Shown piece by piece: positions 43,801-55,383 of a stretch of 64,000 nucleotides of DNA (the stretch's first letter is position 1; each line of letters starts with the position of its first letter). This DNA is from Clusia tigrina (taxonomy: Eukaryota; Arthropoda; Insecta; Diptera; Clusiidae). The notes beneath the pieces were generated by a model. It was not told where the DNA came from and did no database searches. It worked only from the letters and a program-made list of their open reading frames with translations. The DNA lies in contig OV050031.1 of NCBI GenBank assembly GCA_920105625.2, forward strand, positions 50,548,205 to 50,612,204. The letters are read 5' to 3'. Both the position numbers and the translations under genes were made by a program.

Positions 43801-46800
43801 CATAACAGTGCCACCCTTGAATAAAAAATAAAACACTGATGTAACTTCAATATTCAATAACTTTTTTACTGTGCGTAATATAACTAAAAAAGTTTGCAAC
43901 AATGAAATGCTGTAACTTTTTACTGGTGCTTCATAAAAACTTGAAATTTTGTGACAATAAAGTACTATTGTCAATTTGAGATATCGGTATAACAGTGCTT
44001 CCCTTGAGTAAAAAATGAAACAATGATACAACTTCAAATTTCACTAACTTTTATACTGTGCGTAACATAACTATCAAAGTTTGCAATATTGAAATGCTGT
44101 AGCTTTTTGCTGGAGCGTCATAAAACTTTGAAATTTTGTGACAATAAAGTACTATTGTCATTTTAAAATATCGGTATAACAGTGCTACCTGTGAGTAAAA
44201 AATGAAACACTGATGCAACTTCAAAATTCACTAATTTTTATACTGTGCGTAATATAACTATCAAAGTTTGCAATATTGAAATGCTGTAACTTTTTACTGG
44301 AGCGTCATAATACCTTCAAATTTTGTGACCATAAAGTATTACTGACAATTTAAAAGATCGGTATAACAGTGCTACCTTTGAGTAAAAAATGAAATACTGA
44401 TGCAACTTCAAAGTTCACTAAATTTTATACTGTGCGTAATATGACTATCAAAGATTGCAATATTGAAATGCTGTATCTTTTTGCTGGTGCGTCATAAGAC
44501 CTTGAAATTTTATTACAATAAAGTACTATTGTCAATTTCAAATATCGGTATAACAGTGCTACCTTTGAGTAAAAAATGCAACACTGATGAAACTTCAAAA
44601 TTCACTAAATTTTATAATGTGCGTAATATAATTATCAAAGTTTGGAACATTGAAATGCTATAACTTTTTACTGGTGCGTCATATGACCTTTACTTTTGTG
44701 ACAATAAAGTTCTATAATCAATTTGAAATATCGGTATAACAGTGCTACCTTTGAGTAAAAAATGAAACACTGATGCAACTTCAAAATTCACTAACTTTTA
44801 TACTGTGCGTAATATAACTATTAAAGTTTGCAATATTGAAATGCTGTAACTTTTTACTGGAGCGTCATAATACCTTCAAATTTAGTTACCATAAAGTACT
44901 ATTGTCAATTTAAAAGATCGGTATAACAGTGCTACCTTTGAGTAAAAAATGAAACACTGATGCAACTTCAAAATTCACAAAATTTTATAATGTGCGTAAT
45001 ATAACTATCAAAGTTTGGAACATTGAAATGCTGTAACTTTTTACTGGAGCGTCATAAAACCTTGAAATTTTGTGACAAGAAAGTACTATTGTCAATTTAA
45101 AATATCGGTATACCAGTGCTACCTTTGAATAAAAAATGAAACACTGAAGCAACTTAAAAATTCACTAACTTTTATACTGTGCGTAATATAACTATCAAAG
45201 TTTGCAACATTGAAATGCTGTAACTTTTTACTGGTGCGTCATAATACTATCAAAGTATATCGGTATAACAGTGCTACCTTTGAGTAAAAAATGAAACACT
45301 GATGCAACTTCAAAATTCACTAACTTTTATACTGTGCGTAATATAACTATCAAAGTTTGCAATATTGAAATGCTGTAACTTTTTACTGGAGCGTCATAAT
45401 ACCTTCAAATTTAGTTACCATAAAGTACTATTGTCAATTTAAAAGATCGGTATAACAATGCTACCTTTGAGTAAAAAATGCAACACTGATGCAACTTCAA
45501 AATTCACTAAATTTTATAATGTGCGTAATATAATTATCAAAGTTTGGAACATTGAAATGCTATAACTTTTTACTGGTGCGTCATAAGACCTTTAATTTTG
45601 TGACAATAAAGTTCTATAATCAATTTGAAATATCGGTATAACAGTGCTACCTTTGAGTAAAAAATTAAACACTGATGCAACTTCAAAATTCACTAAATTT
45701 TATACTGTGCGTAATATAAATATCAAAGTTTGGAACATTGAAATGCTGTAACTTTTTACATGTGCGTCATAAGACCTTGAAATTTTTTGACAATAAAGTA
45801 CTATCGTCAATTTAAAATATCGGTATAACAGTGCTACCTTTGAGTAAAAAATGAAATAATGATACAACTTCAAAGTTCACTAACTTTTATACTGTGCTTA
45901 ATATAACTATCAAAGTTTGCAACATTGAAATGCTGTAAATTTTTACTGGTGCGTCATAAGAACTTGAAATTTTGTGATAATAAAGTACTGTTGTCAGTTT
46001 GAAATATCGGTATAACAGTGCTGCCATTGAGTAAAAATGAAACACTGATGAAACTTCAAAATTCACTAACTTTTATACTGTGCGTAATAAAAGTATCAAA
46101 GTTTGCAATATTGAAATGCTGTAACTTTTTACTGGAGCGTCATAAGACTTTGAAATTTTGTGACAATAAAGTACTATTGTTAATTTAAAATATCGGTATA
46201 ACAGTGCTACCTTTGAGTAAAAAATGAAACACTGAAGCAACTTAAAAATTCACTAACTTTTATTCTGTGCGTAATATAACTATCAAAGTTTGCAACATTG
46301 AAATGCTGTAACTTTTTACTGGTGCGTCATAAGAACTTGAAATTTTGTGACAATAAAGTACTCTTGTCAATTTGATATATCGGCATAACAGTGCTTCCCT
46401 TGAGTAAAGAATGAAACACTGATGCAACTTAAATTTCACAAACTTTTATACTGTGCGTAAGATAACTATCAAAGTTTGCAACATTGAAATGCTGTAACTT
46501 TTTACTGGTGCTTCATAAAAACTTGAAATTTTGTGACAATAAAGTACTATTGTCAATTTGAGATATCGGTATAGCAGTGCTTCCCTTGAGTAAAAAATGA
46601 AACAATGATACAACTTCAAATTTCACTAACTTTTATACTGTGCGTAACATAACTATCAAAGTTTGCAATATTGAAATGCTGTAACTTTTTGCTGGAGCGT
46701 CATAAAACTTTGAAATTTTGTGACAATAAAGTACTATTGTCATTTTAAAATATCGGTATAACAGTGCTACCTGTGAGTAAAAAATGAAACACTGATGCAA

Positions 46801-49800
46801 CTTCAAAATTCACTAATTTTTATACTGTGCGTAATATAACTATCAAAGTTTGCAATATTGAAATGCTGTAACTTTTTACTGGAGAGTCATAATACCTTGA
46901 AATTTTGTGACCATAAAGTACTATTGTCAATTTAAAATACCGGTATAACAGTGCTAACTTTGGGTAAAGAATGAAACACTGATGCAACTTAAATTTCACA
47001 AACTTTTATACTGTGCGTAATATAACTATCAAAGTTTGCAACATTGACATGCTGTAACTTTTTACATGTGCGTCATAAGACCTTGAAATTTTTTGACAAT
47101 AAAGTACTATTGTCAATTTAAAATATCGGTATAACAGTGCTACCTTTGAGTAAAAAATGAAATAATGATACAACTTCAAAGTTCACTAACTTTTATACTG
47201 TGCGTAACATAACTATCAAAGTTTGCAATATTGAAATGCTGTAACTTTTTACTGGAGCGTCATAATACCTTGAAATTATGTGACAATAAAGTACTATTGT
47301 CAATTTAAAATACCGGTATAACAGTGCTAACTTTGGGTAAAAAGTGAAACACTGATGCAACTTCAAAATTCACAAACTTTTATACTGGGCGTAACATAGC
47401 TATCAAAGTTTGATATATTGAAATGCGGTAACTTTTTACTGGAGCGTCATAATACCATGAAATTTTGTGACAATAAAGTACTATTGTCAGTTTAAAATAT
47501 CCGTATAACAGTGCTACCATTGAGTAAAAATGAAACACTGCCGCAACTTCAAAGTTCACAAAATTTTATACTGTGCGTACGTAATATGACTATCAAAGTT
47601 TGCAATATTGAAATGCTGTAACTTTTTACTGGAGCGTCATAATTCCTTCAAATTTTGTGACCATAAAGTACTATTGTCAATTTAAAAGATCGGTATAACA
47701 GTGCTACCTTTGAGTAAAAAATGCAACACTGATGAAACTTCAAAATTCACTAAATTTTATAATGTGCGTAATATAATTATCAAAGTTTGGAACATTGAAA
47801 TGCTATAACTTTTTACTGGTGCGTCATAAGACCTTTAATTTTGTGACAATAAAGTTCTATAATCAATTTGAAATATCAGTATAACAGTGCTACCTTTGAG
47901 TAAAAAATGAAACACTGATGCAACTTCAAAATTCACTAACTTTTATACTGTGCGTAATATAACTATTAAAGTTTGCAATATTGAAATGCTGTAACTTTTT
48001 ACTGGAGCGTTATAATACCTTCAAATTTAGTTACCATAAAGTACTATTGTCAATTTAAAAGATCGGTATAACAGTGCTACCTTTGAGTAAAAAATGAAAC
48101 ACTGATGCAACTTCAAAATTCACAAAATTTTATAATGTGCGTAATATAACTATCAAAGTTTGGAACATTGAAATGCTGTAACTTTTTACTGGAGCGTCAT
48201 AAAACCTTGAAATTTTGTGACAAGAAAGTACTATTGTCAATTTAAAATATCGGTATACCAGTGCTACCTTTGAGTAAAAAATGAAACACTGATGCAACTT
48301 CAAAATTCACTAACTTTTATACTGTGCGTAATATAACTATCAAAGTTTGCAATATTGAAATGCTGTAACTTTTTACTGGAGCGTCATAATACCTTCAAAT
48401 TTAGTTACCATAAAGTACTATTGTCAATTTAAAAGATCGGTATAACAATGCTACCTTTGAGTAAAAAATGCAACACTGATGCAACTTCAAAATTCACTAA
48501 ATTTTATAATGTGCGTAATATAATTATCAAAGTTTGGAACATTGAAATGCTATAACTTTTTACTGGTGCGTCATAAGACCTTTAATTTTGTGACAATAAA
48601 GTTCTATAATCAATTTGAAATATCGGTATAACAGTGCTACCTTTGAGTAAAAAATTAAACACTGATGCAACTTCAAAATTCACTAAATTTTATACTGTGC
48701 GTAATATAAATATCAAAGTTTGGAACATTGAAATGCTATAACTTTTTACTGGTGCGTCATAAGACCTTAAAATTTTATTTCAATAAAGTACTATTGTCAA
48801 TTTCAAATATCGCCATAACAGTGCCACCCTTGAATAAAAAATAAAACACTGATGTAACTTCAACATTCAATAACTTTTTTACTGTGCGTAATATAACTAA
48901 AAAAGGTTGCAACATTGAAATGCTGTAACTTTTTAGTGAAGCGTCATAATACCTTCAAATTTTGTGACCATAAAGTATTATTGACAATTTAAAAGATCGG
49001 TATAACAGTGCTACCTTTGAGTAAAAAATGAAACACTGATGCAACTTCAAAGTTCACTAAATTTTATACTGTGCGTAATATGACTATCAAAGATTGTAAT
49101 ATTGAAATGCTGTAACTTTTTACTGGAGCGTCATAATACCTTGAAATTTTGTGACAATAAAGTACTATTGTCAATTTAAAATACCGGTATAACAGTGCTA
49201 ACTTTGGGCAAAGAATGAAACACTGATGCAACTTAAATTTCACAAACTTTTATACTGTGCGTAATATAACTATCAAAGTTTGCAACATTGACATGCTGTA
49301 ACTTTTTACATGTGCGTCATAAGACCTTGAAATTTTTTGACAATAAAGTACTATTGTCAATTTAAAATATCGGTATAACAGTGCTACCTTTGAGTAAAAA
49401 ATGAAATAATGATACAACTTCAAAGTTCACTAACTTTTATACTGTGCGTAACATAACTATCAAAGTTTGCAATATTGAAATGCTGTAACTTTTTACTGGA
49501 GCGTCATAATACCTTGAAATTTTGTGACAATAAAGTACTATTGTCAATTTAAAATACCGGTATAACAGTGCTCACTTTGGGTAAAAAATGAAACACTGAT
49601 GCAACTTCAAAATTCACAAACTTTTATACTGGGCGTAACATAGCTATCAAAGTTTGATATATTGAAATGCGGTAACTTTTTACTGGAGCGTCATAATACC
49701 ATGAAATTTTGTGACAATAAAGTACTATTGTCAGTTTAAAATATCCGTATAACAGTGCTACCATTGAGTAAAAATGAAACACTGCCGCAACTTCAAAGTT

Positions 49801-52800
49801 CACAAAATTTTATACTGTGCGTACGTAATATGACTATCAAAGTTTGCAATATTGAAATGCTGTAACTTTTTACTGGAGCGTCATAATTCCTTCAAATTTT
49901 GTGACCATAAAGTACTATTGTCAATTTAAAAGATCGGTATAACAGTGCTACCTTTGAGTAAAAAATTAAACACTGATGCAACTTCAAAATTCACTAAATT
50001 TTATACTGTGCGTAATATAAATATCAAAGTTTGGAACATTGAAATGCTATAACTTTTTACTGGTGCGTCATAAGACCTTAAAATTTTATTACAATAAAGT
50101 ACTATTGCCAATTTCAAATATCTCCATAACAGTGCCACCCTTGAATAAAAAATAAAACACTGATGTAACTTCAACTTTAAATAACTTTTTTACTGTGCGT
50201 AATATAACTAAAAAAGTTTGCAACCATGAAATGCTGTAACTTTTTACTGGTGCTTCATAAAAACTTGAAATTTTGTGACAATAAAGTACTACTGTCAATT
50301 TGAGATATCGGTATAACAGTGCTTCCCTTGAGTAAAAAATGAAACAATGATACAACTTCAAATTTCACTAACTTTTATACTGTGCGTAACATAACTATCA
50401 AAGTTTGCAATATTGAAATGCTGTAGCTTTTTGCTGGAGCGTCATAAAACTTTGAAATTTTGTGACAATAAAGTACTATTGTCATTTTAAAATATCGGTA
50501 TAACAGTGCTACCTGTGAGTAAAAAATGAAACACTGATGCAACTTCAAAATTCACTAATTTTTATACTGTGCGTAATATAACTATCAAAGTTTGCAATAT
50601 TGAAATGCTGTAACTTTTTACTGGAGCGTCATAATACCTTCAAATTTTGTGACCATAAAGTATTATTGACAATTTAAAACATCGGTATAACAGTGCTACC
50701 TTTGAGTAAAAAATGAAACACTGATGCAACTTCAAAGTTCACTAAATTTTATACTGTGCGTAATATGACTATCAAAGATTGCAATATTGAAATGCTGTAA
50801 CTTTTTGCTGGTGCGTCATAAGACCTAGAAATTTTATTACAATAAAGTACTATTGTCAATTTCAAATATCGGTATAACAGTGCTACCTTTGAGTAAAAAA
50901 TTAAACACTGAGGCAGCTAAAAATTCACTAACTTTTATACTGTGCGTAATATAATTATCAAAGTTTGCAATATTGAAATGCTGTAGCTTTTAACTGGAGC
51001 GTCATAATACCTTGAAATTTTGTGACAATAAAGTACTATAGTCAATTTAAAATATCGGTATAACAGTGCTACCTTTGAGTAAAAAATGAAACACTGATGC
51101 AACTTCAAAATTCACTAACTTTTATACTGTGCGTAATATAACTATCAAAGTTTGCAATATTGAAATGCTGTAACTTTTTACTGGAGCGTCATAATACCTT
51201 CAAATTTAGTTATCATAAAGTACTATTGTCAATTTAAAAGATCGGTATATCAGTGCTACCTTTGGGTAAAAAATGCAACACTGATGAAACTTCAAAATTC
51301 ACTAAATTTTATAATGTGCGTAATATAATTATCAAACTTTGGAACATTGAAATGCAATAACTTTTTACTGGTGCGTCATAAGACCTTTAATTTTGTGACA
51401 ATAAAGTTCTATAATCAATTTGAAATATCGGTATAACAGTGCTACCTTTGAGTAAAAAATGAAACACTGATGCAACTTCAAAATTCACTAACTTTTATAC
51501 TGTGCGTAATATAACTATTAAAGTTTGCAATATTGAAATGCTGTAACTTTTTACTGGAGCGTCATAATACCTTCAAATTTAGTTACCATAAAGTACTATT
51601 GTCAATTTAAAAGATCGGTATAACAGTGCTACCTTTGAGTAAAAAATGAAACACTGATGCAACCTCAAAATTCACAAAATTTTATAATGTGCGTAATATA
51701 ACTATCAAAGTTTGGAACATTGAAATGCTGTAACTTTTTACTGGAGCGTCATAAAACCTTGAAATTTTGTGACAAGAAAGTACTATTGTCAATTTAAAAT
51801 ATCGGTATACCAGTGCTACCTTTGAATAAAAAATGAAACACTGAAGCAACTTAAAAATTCACTAAATTTTATACTGTGCGTAATATAACTATCAAAGTTT
51901 GCAACATTGAAATGCTGTAACTTTTTACTGGTGCGTCATAATACTATCAAAATATATCGGTATAACAGTGCTACCTTTGAGTAAAAAATGAAACACTGAT
52001 GCAACTTCAAAATTCACTAACTTTTATACTGTGCGTAATATAACTATCAAAGTTTGCAATATTGAAATGCTGTAACTTTTTAGTGGAGCGTCATAATACC
52101 TTCAAATTTAGTTACCATAAAGTACTATTGTCAATTTAAAAGATCGGTATAACAGTGCTACCTTTGAGTAAAAATGAAACACTGATGCAACTTCAAAATT
52201 CACTAAATTTTATAATGTGCGTAATATAATTATCAAAGTTTGGAACATTGAACTGCTATAACTTTTTACTGGTGCGTCATAAGACCTTGAAATTTTGTGA
52301 CAATAAAGTTCTATAATCAATTTGAAATATCGGTATAACAGTGCTACCTTTGAGTAAAAAATGAAACACTGAAGCAACTTAAAAGTTCACTAACTTTTAT
52401 TCTGTGCGTAATATAACTATCAAAGTTTGCAACATTGAAATGCTGTAACTTTTTACTGGTGCGTCATAAGAACTTGAAATTTTGTGACAATAAAGTACTC
52501 TTGTCAATTTGAAATATCGGCGTAACAGTGCTTCCCTTGAGTAAAGAATGAAACACTGATGCAACTTAAATTTCACAAACTTTTATACTGTGCGTAATAT
52601 AACTATCAAAGTTTGCAACATTGAAATGCTGTAACTTTTTACATGTGCGTCATAAGACCTTGAAATTTTTTGACAATAAAGTACTATTGTCAATTTAAAA
52701 TATCGGTATAACAGTGCTACCTTTGAGTCAAAAATGAAACACTGATGCAACTTCAAAGTTCATTAAATTTTATACTGTGCGTAATATAACTATCAAAGTT

Positions 52801-54555
52801 TGCAATATTGCAATGCTGTAACTTTTTACTGGAGCGTCATAATACCTTCAAATTTTGTGACCATAAAGTATTATTGACAATTTAAAAGATCGGTATAACA
52901 GTGCTACCTTTGAGTAAAAAATGAAACACTGATGCAACTTCAAAGTTCACTAAATTTTATACTGTGCGTAATATGACTATCAAAGATTGCAATATTGAAA
53001 TGCTGTAACTTTTTGCTGGTGCGTCATAAGACCTTGAAATTTTATTACAATAAAGTACTATTGTCAATTTCAAATATCGGTATAACAGTGCTACCTTTGA
53101 GTAAAAAATTAAACACTGAGGCAGCTAAAAATTCACTAACTTTTATACTGTGCGTAATATAATTATCAAAGTTTGCAATATTGAAATGCTGTAGCTTTTA
53201 ACTGGAGCGTCATAATACCTTGAAATTTTGTGACAATAAAGTACTATAGTCAATTTAAAATATCGGTATAACAGTGCTACCTTTGAGTAAAAAATGAAAC
53301 ACTGATGCAACTTCAAAATTCACTAACTTTTATACTGTGCGTAATATAACTATCAAAGTTTGCAATATTGAAATGCTGTAACTTTTTACTGGAGCGTCAT
53401 AATACCTTCAAATTTAGTTATCATAAAGTACTATTGTCAATTTAAAAGATCGGTATAACAGTGCTACCTTTGAGTAAAAATGAAACACTGATGCAACTTC
53501 AAAATTCACTAAATTTTATAATGTGCGTAATATAATTATCAAAGTTTGGAACATTGAACTGCTATAACTTTTTACTGGTGCGTCATAAGACCTTGAAATT
53601 TTGTGACAATAAAGTTCTATAATCAATTTGAAATATCGGTATAACAGTGCTACCTTTGAGTAAAAAATGAAACACTGATGCAACTTCAAAGTTCATTAAA
53701 TTTTATACTGTGCGTAATATAACTATCAAAGTTTGCAACATTGAAATGCTGTAACTTTTTACTGGTGCTTCATAAAAACTTGAAATTTTGTGACAATAAA
53801 CTACTATTGTCAATTAGAGATATCGGTATAACAGTGCTTCCCTTGAGTAAAAAATGAAATAATGATACAACTTCAAAGTTCACTAACTGTTATACTGTGC
53901 GTAACATAACTATCAAAGTTTGCAATATTGAAATGCTGTAACTTTTTACTGGAGCGTCATAATACCTTGAAATTTTGTGACAATAAAGTACTATTGTCAA
54001 TTTAAAGTACCGGTATAACAGTGCTACCTTTGGGTAAAAAATGAAACACTGATGCAACTTCAAAATTCACAAACTTTTATACTGGGCGTAACATAGCTAT
54101 CAAAGTTTGATATATTGAAATGCAGTAACTTTTTACTGGAGTGTCATAATACCTTTAAATTTTGTGACAATAAAGTACTATTGTCAGTTTAAAATATCCG
54201 TATAACAGTGCTACCATTGAGTAAAAATGAAACACTGCCGCAACTTCAAAGTTCACTAAATTTTATACTGTGCGTACGTAATATGACTATCAAAGTTTGC
54301 AATATTGAAATGCTGTAACTTTTTACTGGAGCGTCATAATTCCTTCAAATTTTGTGACCATAAAGTACTATTGTCAATTTAAAAGATCGGTATAACAGTG
54401 CTAATTTTGAGTAAAAAATTAAACACTGATGCAACTTCAAAATTCACAAAATTTTATACTGTGCGTAATATAAATATCAAAGTTTGGAACATTGAAATGC
54501 TATAACTTTTTACTGGTGCGTCATAAGACCTTAAAATTTTATTACAATAAAGTAC
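40837..54555 (+). repeat. Satellite sub-block E: 2.2-, 4.08- and 4.45-kb HORs
   Basis: A monomer carrying cgtacgtaat (a 4-bp CGTA duplication) recurs at 41,811, 43,496, 47,576, 49,820 and 54,273, giving steps of 1,685, 4,080, 2,244 and 4,453 bp. The string aaacactgaggcagctaaaa occurs at 50,903 and 53,111 (2,208 bp). The block about 42.88-43.64 kb is almost unchanged at 46.96-47.72 kb, including a private gaaattatgtgac. About 49.4-50.1 kb matches 53.85-54.55 kb at a 4,453-bp shift and continues to the right of the retrotransposon. The block ends in GTAC at the integration point. Confidence 0.87.
54552..54555. repeat. Target-site duplication, left copy (GTAC)
   Basis: GTAC directly precedes the LTR terminus TGTGGCGG and is repeated after the other LTR at 61,828-61,831. 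The unoccupied homologous site in the array is at 50,099-50,102. A 4-bp duplication fits Ty3/gypsy integration. Confidence 0.95.
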
Positions 54556-54873
54556 TGTGGCGGATGGTTGCGAAAGGCAAGTGAAATAAATACTAAAGAC
54601 GATGATCGTTTGGTGGTTTGTTCAAGACTGCTTCTTAGCAGGTTTATTTTATGTATTTATAATAATGCTTGCTTATATTACAGTGATGGTTACTATTACA
54701 GTGTGTATAGTATAAGAGTTATTAATATAGTTATATTATGATTAGAGTAAGTAAGCTAGGTATAGGTACAATAAGTAAGATATAATAAGTAGGATAGGAG
54801 TAAGTAGTCTAGTTATAAGTAAGTATATAATAAGATAAGAGAATAGGATAATGGCTGATGAGTTGGCACTACA
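54556..54873 (-). repeat. 3' LTR (318 bp)
   Basis: On the sense (minus) strand it begins TGTAGTGCC and ends CCGCCACA. It is identical to the other LTR except at 54,639 (C on the plus strand against T at 61,593) and 54,855 (C against G at 61,809). Its promoter would point leftwards into the satellite. The inner edge adjoins the polypurine tract. Confidence 0.97.
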
Positions 54874-54885
54874 CCTCCCTTCCTT
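54874..54885 (-). other. Polypurine tract
   Basis: On the sense strand AAGGAAGGGAGG lies directly against the TGTAGTGCC start of the 3' LTR. This is the expected position and composition of the RNase H-resistant primer for plus-strand DNA synthesis. Confidence 0.9.
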
Positions 54886-55125
54886 AGGAAAAAAAACAAA
54901 AAAAAAAAAAAATTTTTCAAACCCAAATCAGTTGATCAGTCTGTTTGGTCCTTAAACTTTTTTATTTTTTTTTTTTTTTTTTTAATTCTAGTATTTCTTA
55001 AGTTTTTGTTTAATAATGTTTAGGTATTGCAATGTTATTTTAAAATTTTTTAATTTTTTCTAATAATGTATAGTAATTTTTAGTTATTACAATATTATTT
55101 TAAAAAAACAAAATAAATTCCAATT

Positions 55126-55162
<37 letters not shown>

Positions 55163-55383
55163 ATAATATAAAGTAATGTTTAGTAACTGCAATATTATTT
55201 CAAAAATTTTTAATTTTTTCTGATAACATATAGTGATTTGTGGTAATGTTAAGGTATTACAATACTATTTTAAAATTTTCATTTTTTTTCTACTAATGTA
55301 TAATAATTTTGTTTTTTGTTTAATTTTTAGAACAATAAAGGTTTTGTTAAAATAAAAATGTATTTTTGATATAATAATAATGT
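54886..55383 (-). other. 3' untranslated region of the element
   Basis: About 500 bp between the pol stop and the polypurine tract, very AT-rich, with no supported reading frame and therefore no env. It holds plus-strand T runs of 19 (54,965-54,983) and 34 (55,128-55,161), which are A runs in the element RNA, and degenerate tandem repeats (55,015-55,316). Confidence 0.85.
55015..55316 (-). repeat. Degenerate 60-70-bp tandem repeats in the 3' untranslated region
   Basis: A core of the type tattRcaatRttatttt recurs at about 55,025, 55,085, 55,185 and 55,255 on the plus strand, usually followed by aaaatttttaattttttc and a taatgtatagtaattt-like segment. The 100-bp step in the middle contains the 34-nt T run. 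Copies are diverged. Whether they have a function in packaging, export or 3'-end formation cannot be told. Confidence 0.65.

Larger units (their letters stand above)
1..54555 (+). repeat. 187-bp satellite array, left part (about 290 head-to-tail monomers)
   Basis: The same roughly 187-bp unit repeats without a break. The phrase gagtaaaaaatgaaacactg recurs at 187-bp steps (for example t4, t191, t378). All monomers face the same way; I saw no inverted copy. A typical unit has about 29% GC by hand count. Three recurrent variant classes can be told apart: class 1 has gcaatattgaaatgctg with ggagcgtcataatacc; class 2 has ggaacattg, gctataac and ggtgcgtcataagacc; class 3 has ataactaaaaaag, ggtgcttcataaaaacttg and gagatatcgg followed by gcttcccttgag. 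Class 1 has the palindrome CAATATTG. Most monomers carry a dyad around AAGTAC. No gene, tRNA or rRNA is seen in it. The minus strand is often open for 60-90 codons, but 187 is not divisible by 3, so the frame changes every monomer and coding is not supported. The organism and chromosomal position cannot be fixed from the sequence. Confidence 0.97.

Noticed and set aside
44463..44663. 66-codon plus-strand open frame
   Set aside because: It crosses ordinary satellite monomers and is not kept in the neighbouring HOR copies; chance.
1..54555. CRISPR-like array, because of regularly spaced repeats
   Set aside because: The whole 187-bp unit is repeated; there are no unique spacers and no cas genes, and the retrotransposon is eukaryotic.
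54551..54555. A 5-bp target duplication AGTAC
   Set aside because: The A is shared by both LTR ends (GGCACTACA before the inner CCTCCC as well), so it belongs to the LTR; the duplication is GTAC and the LTR has regular TG...CA ends.
54886..55383. An env gene downstream of pol
   Set aside because: Only about 500 bp of A/T runs and degenerate repeats lie between pol and the polypurine tract; no frame of useful length.
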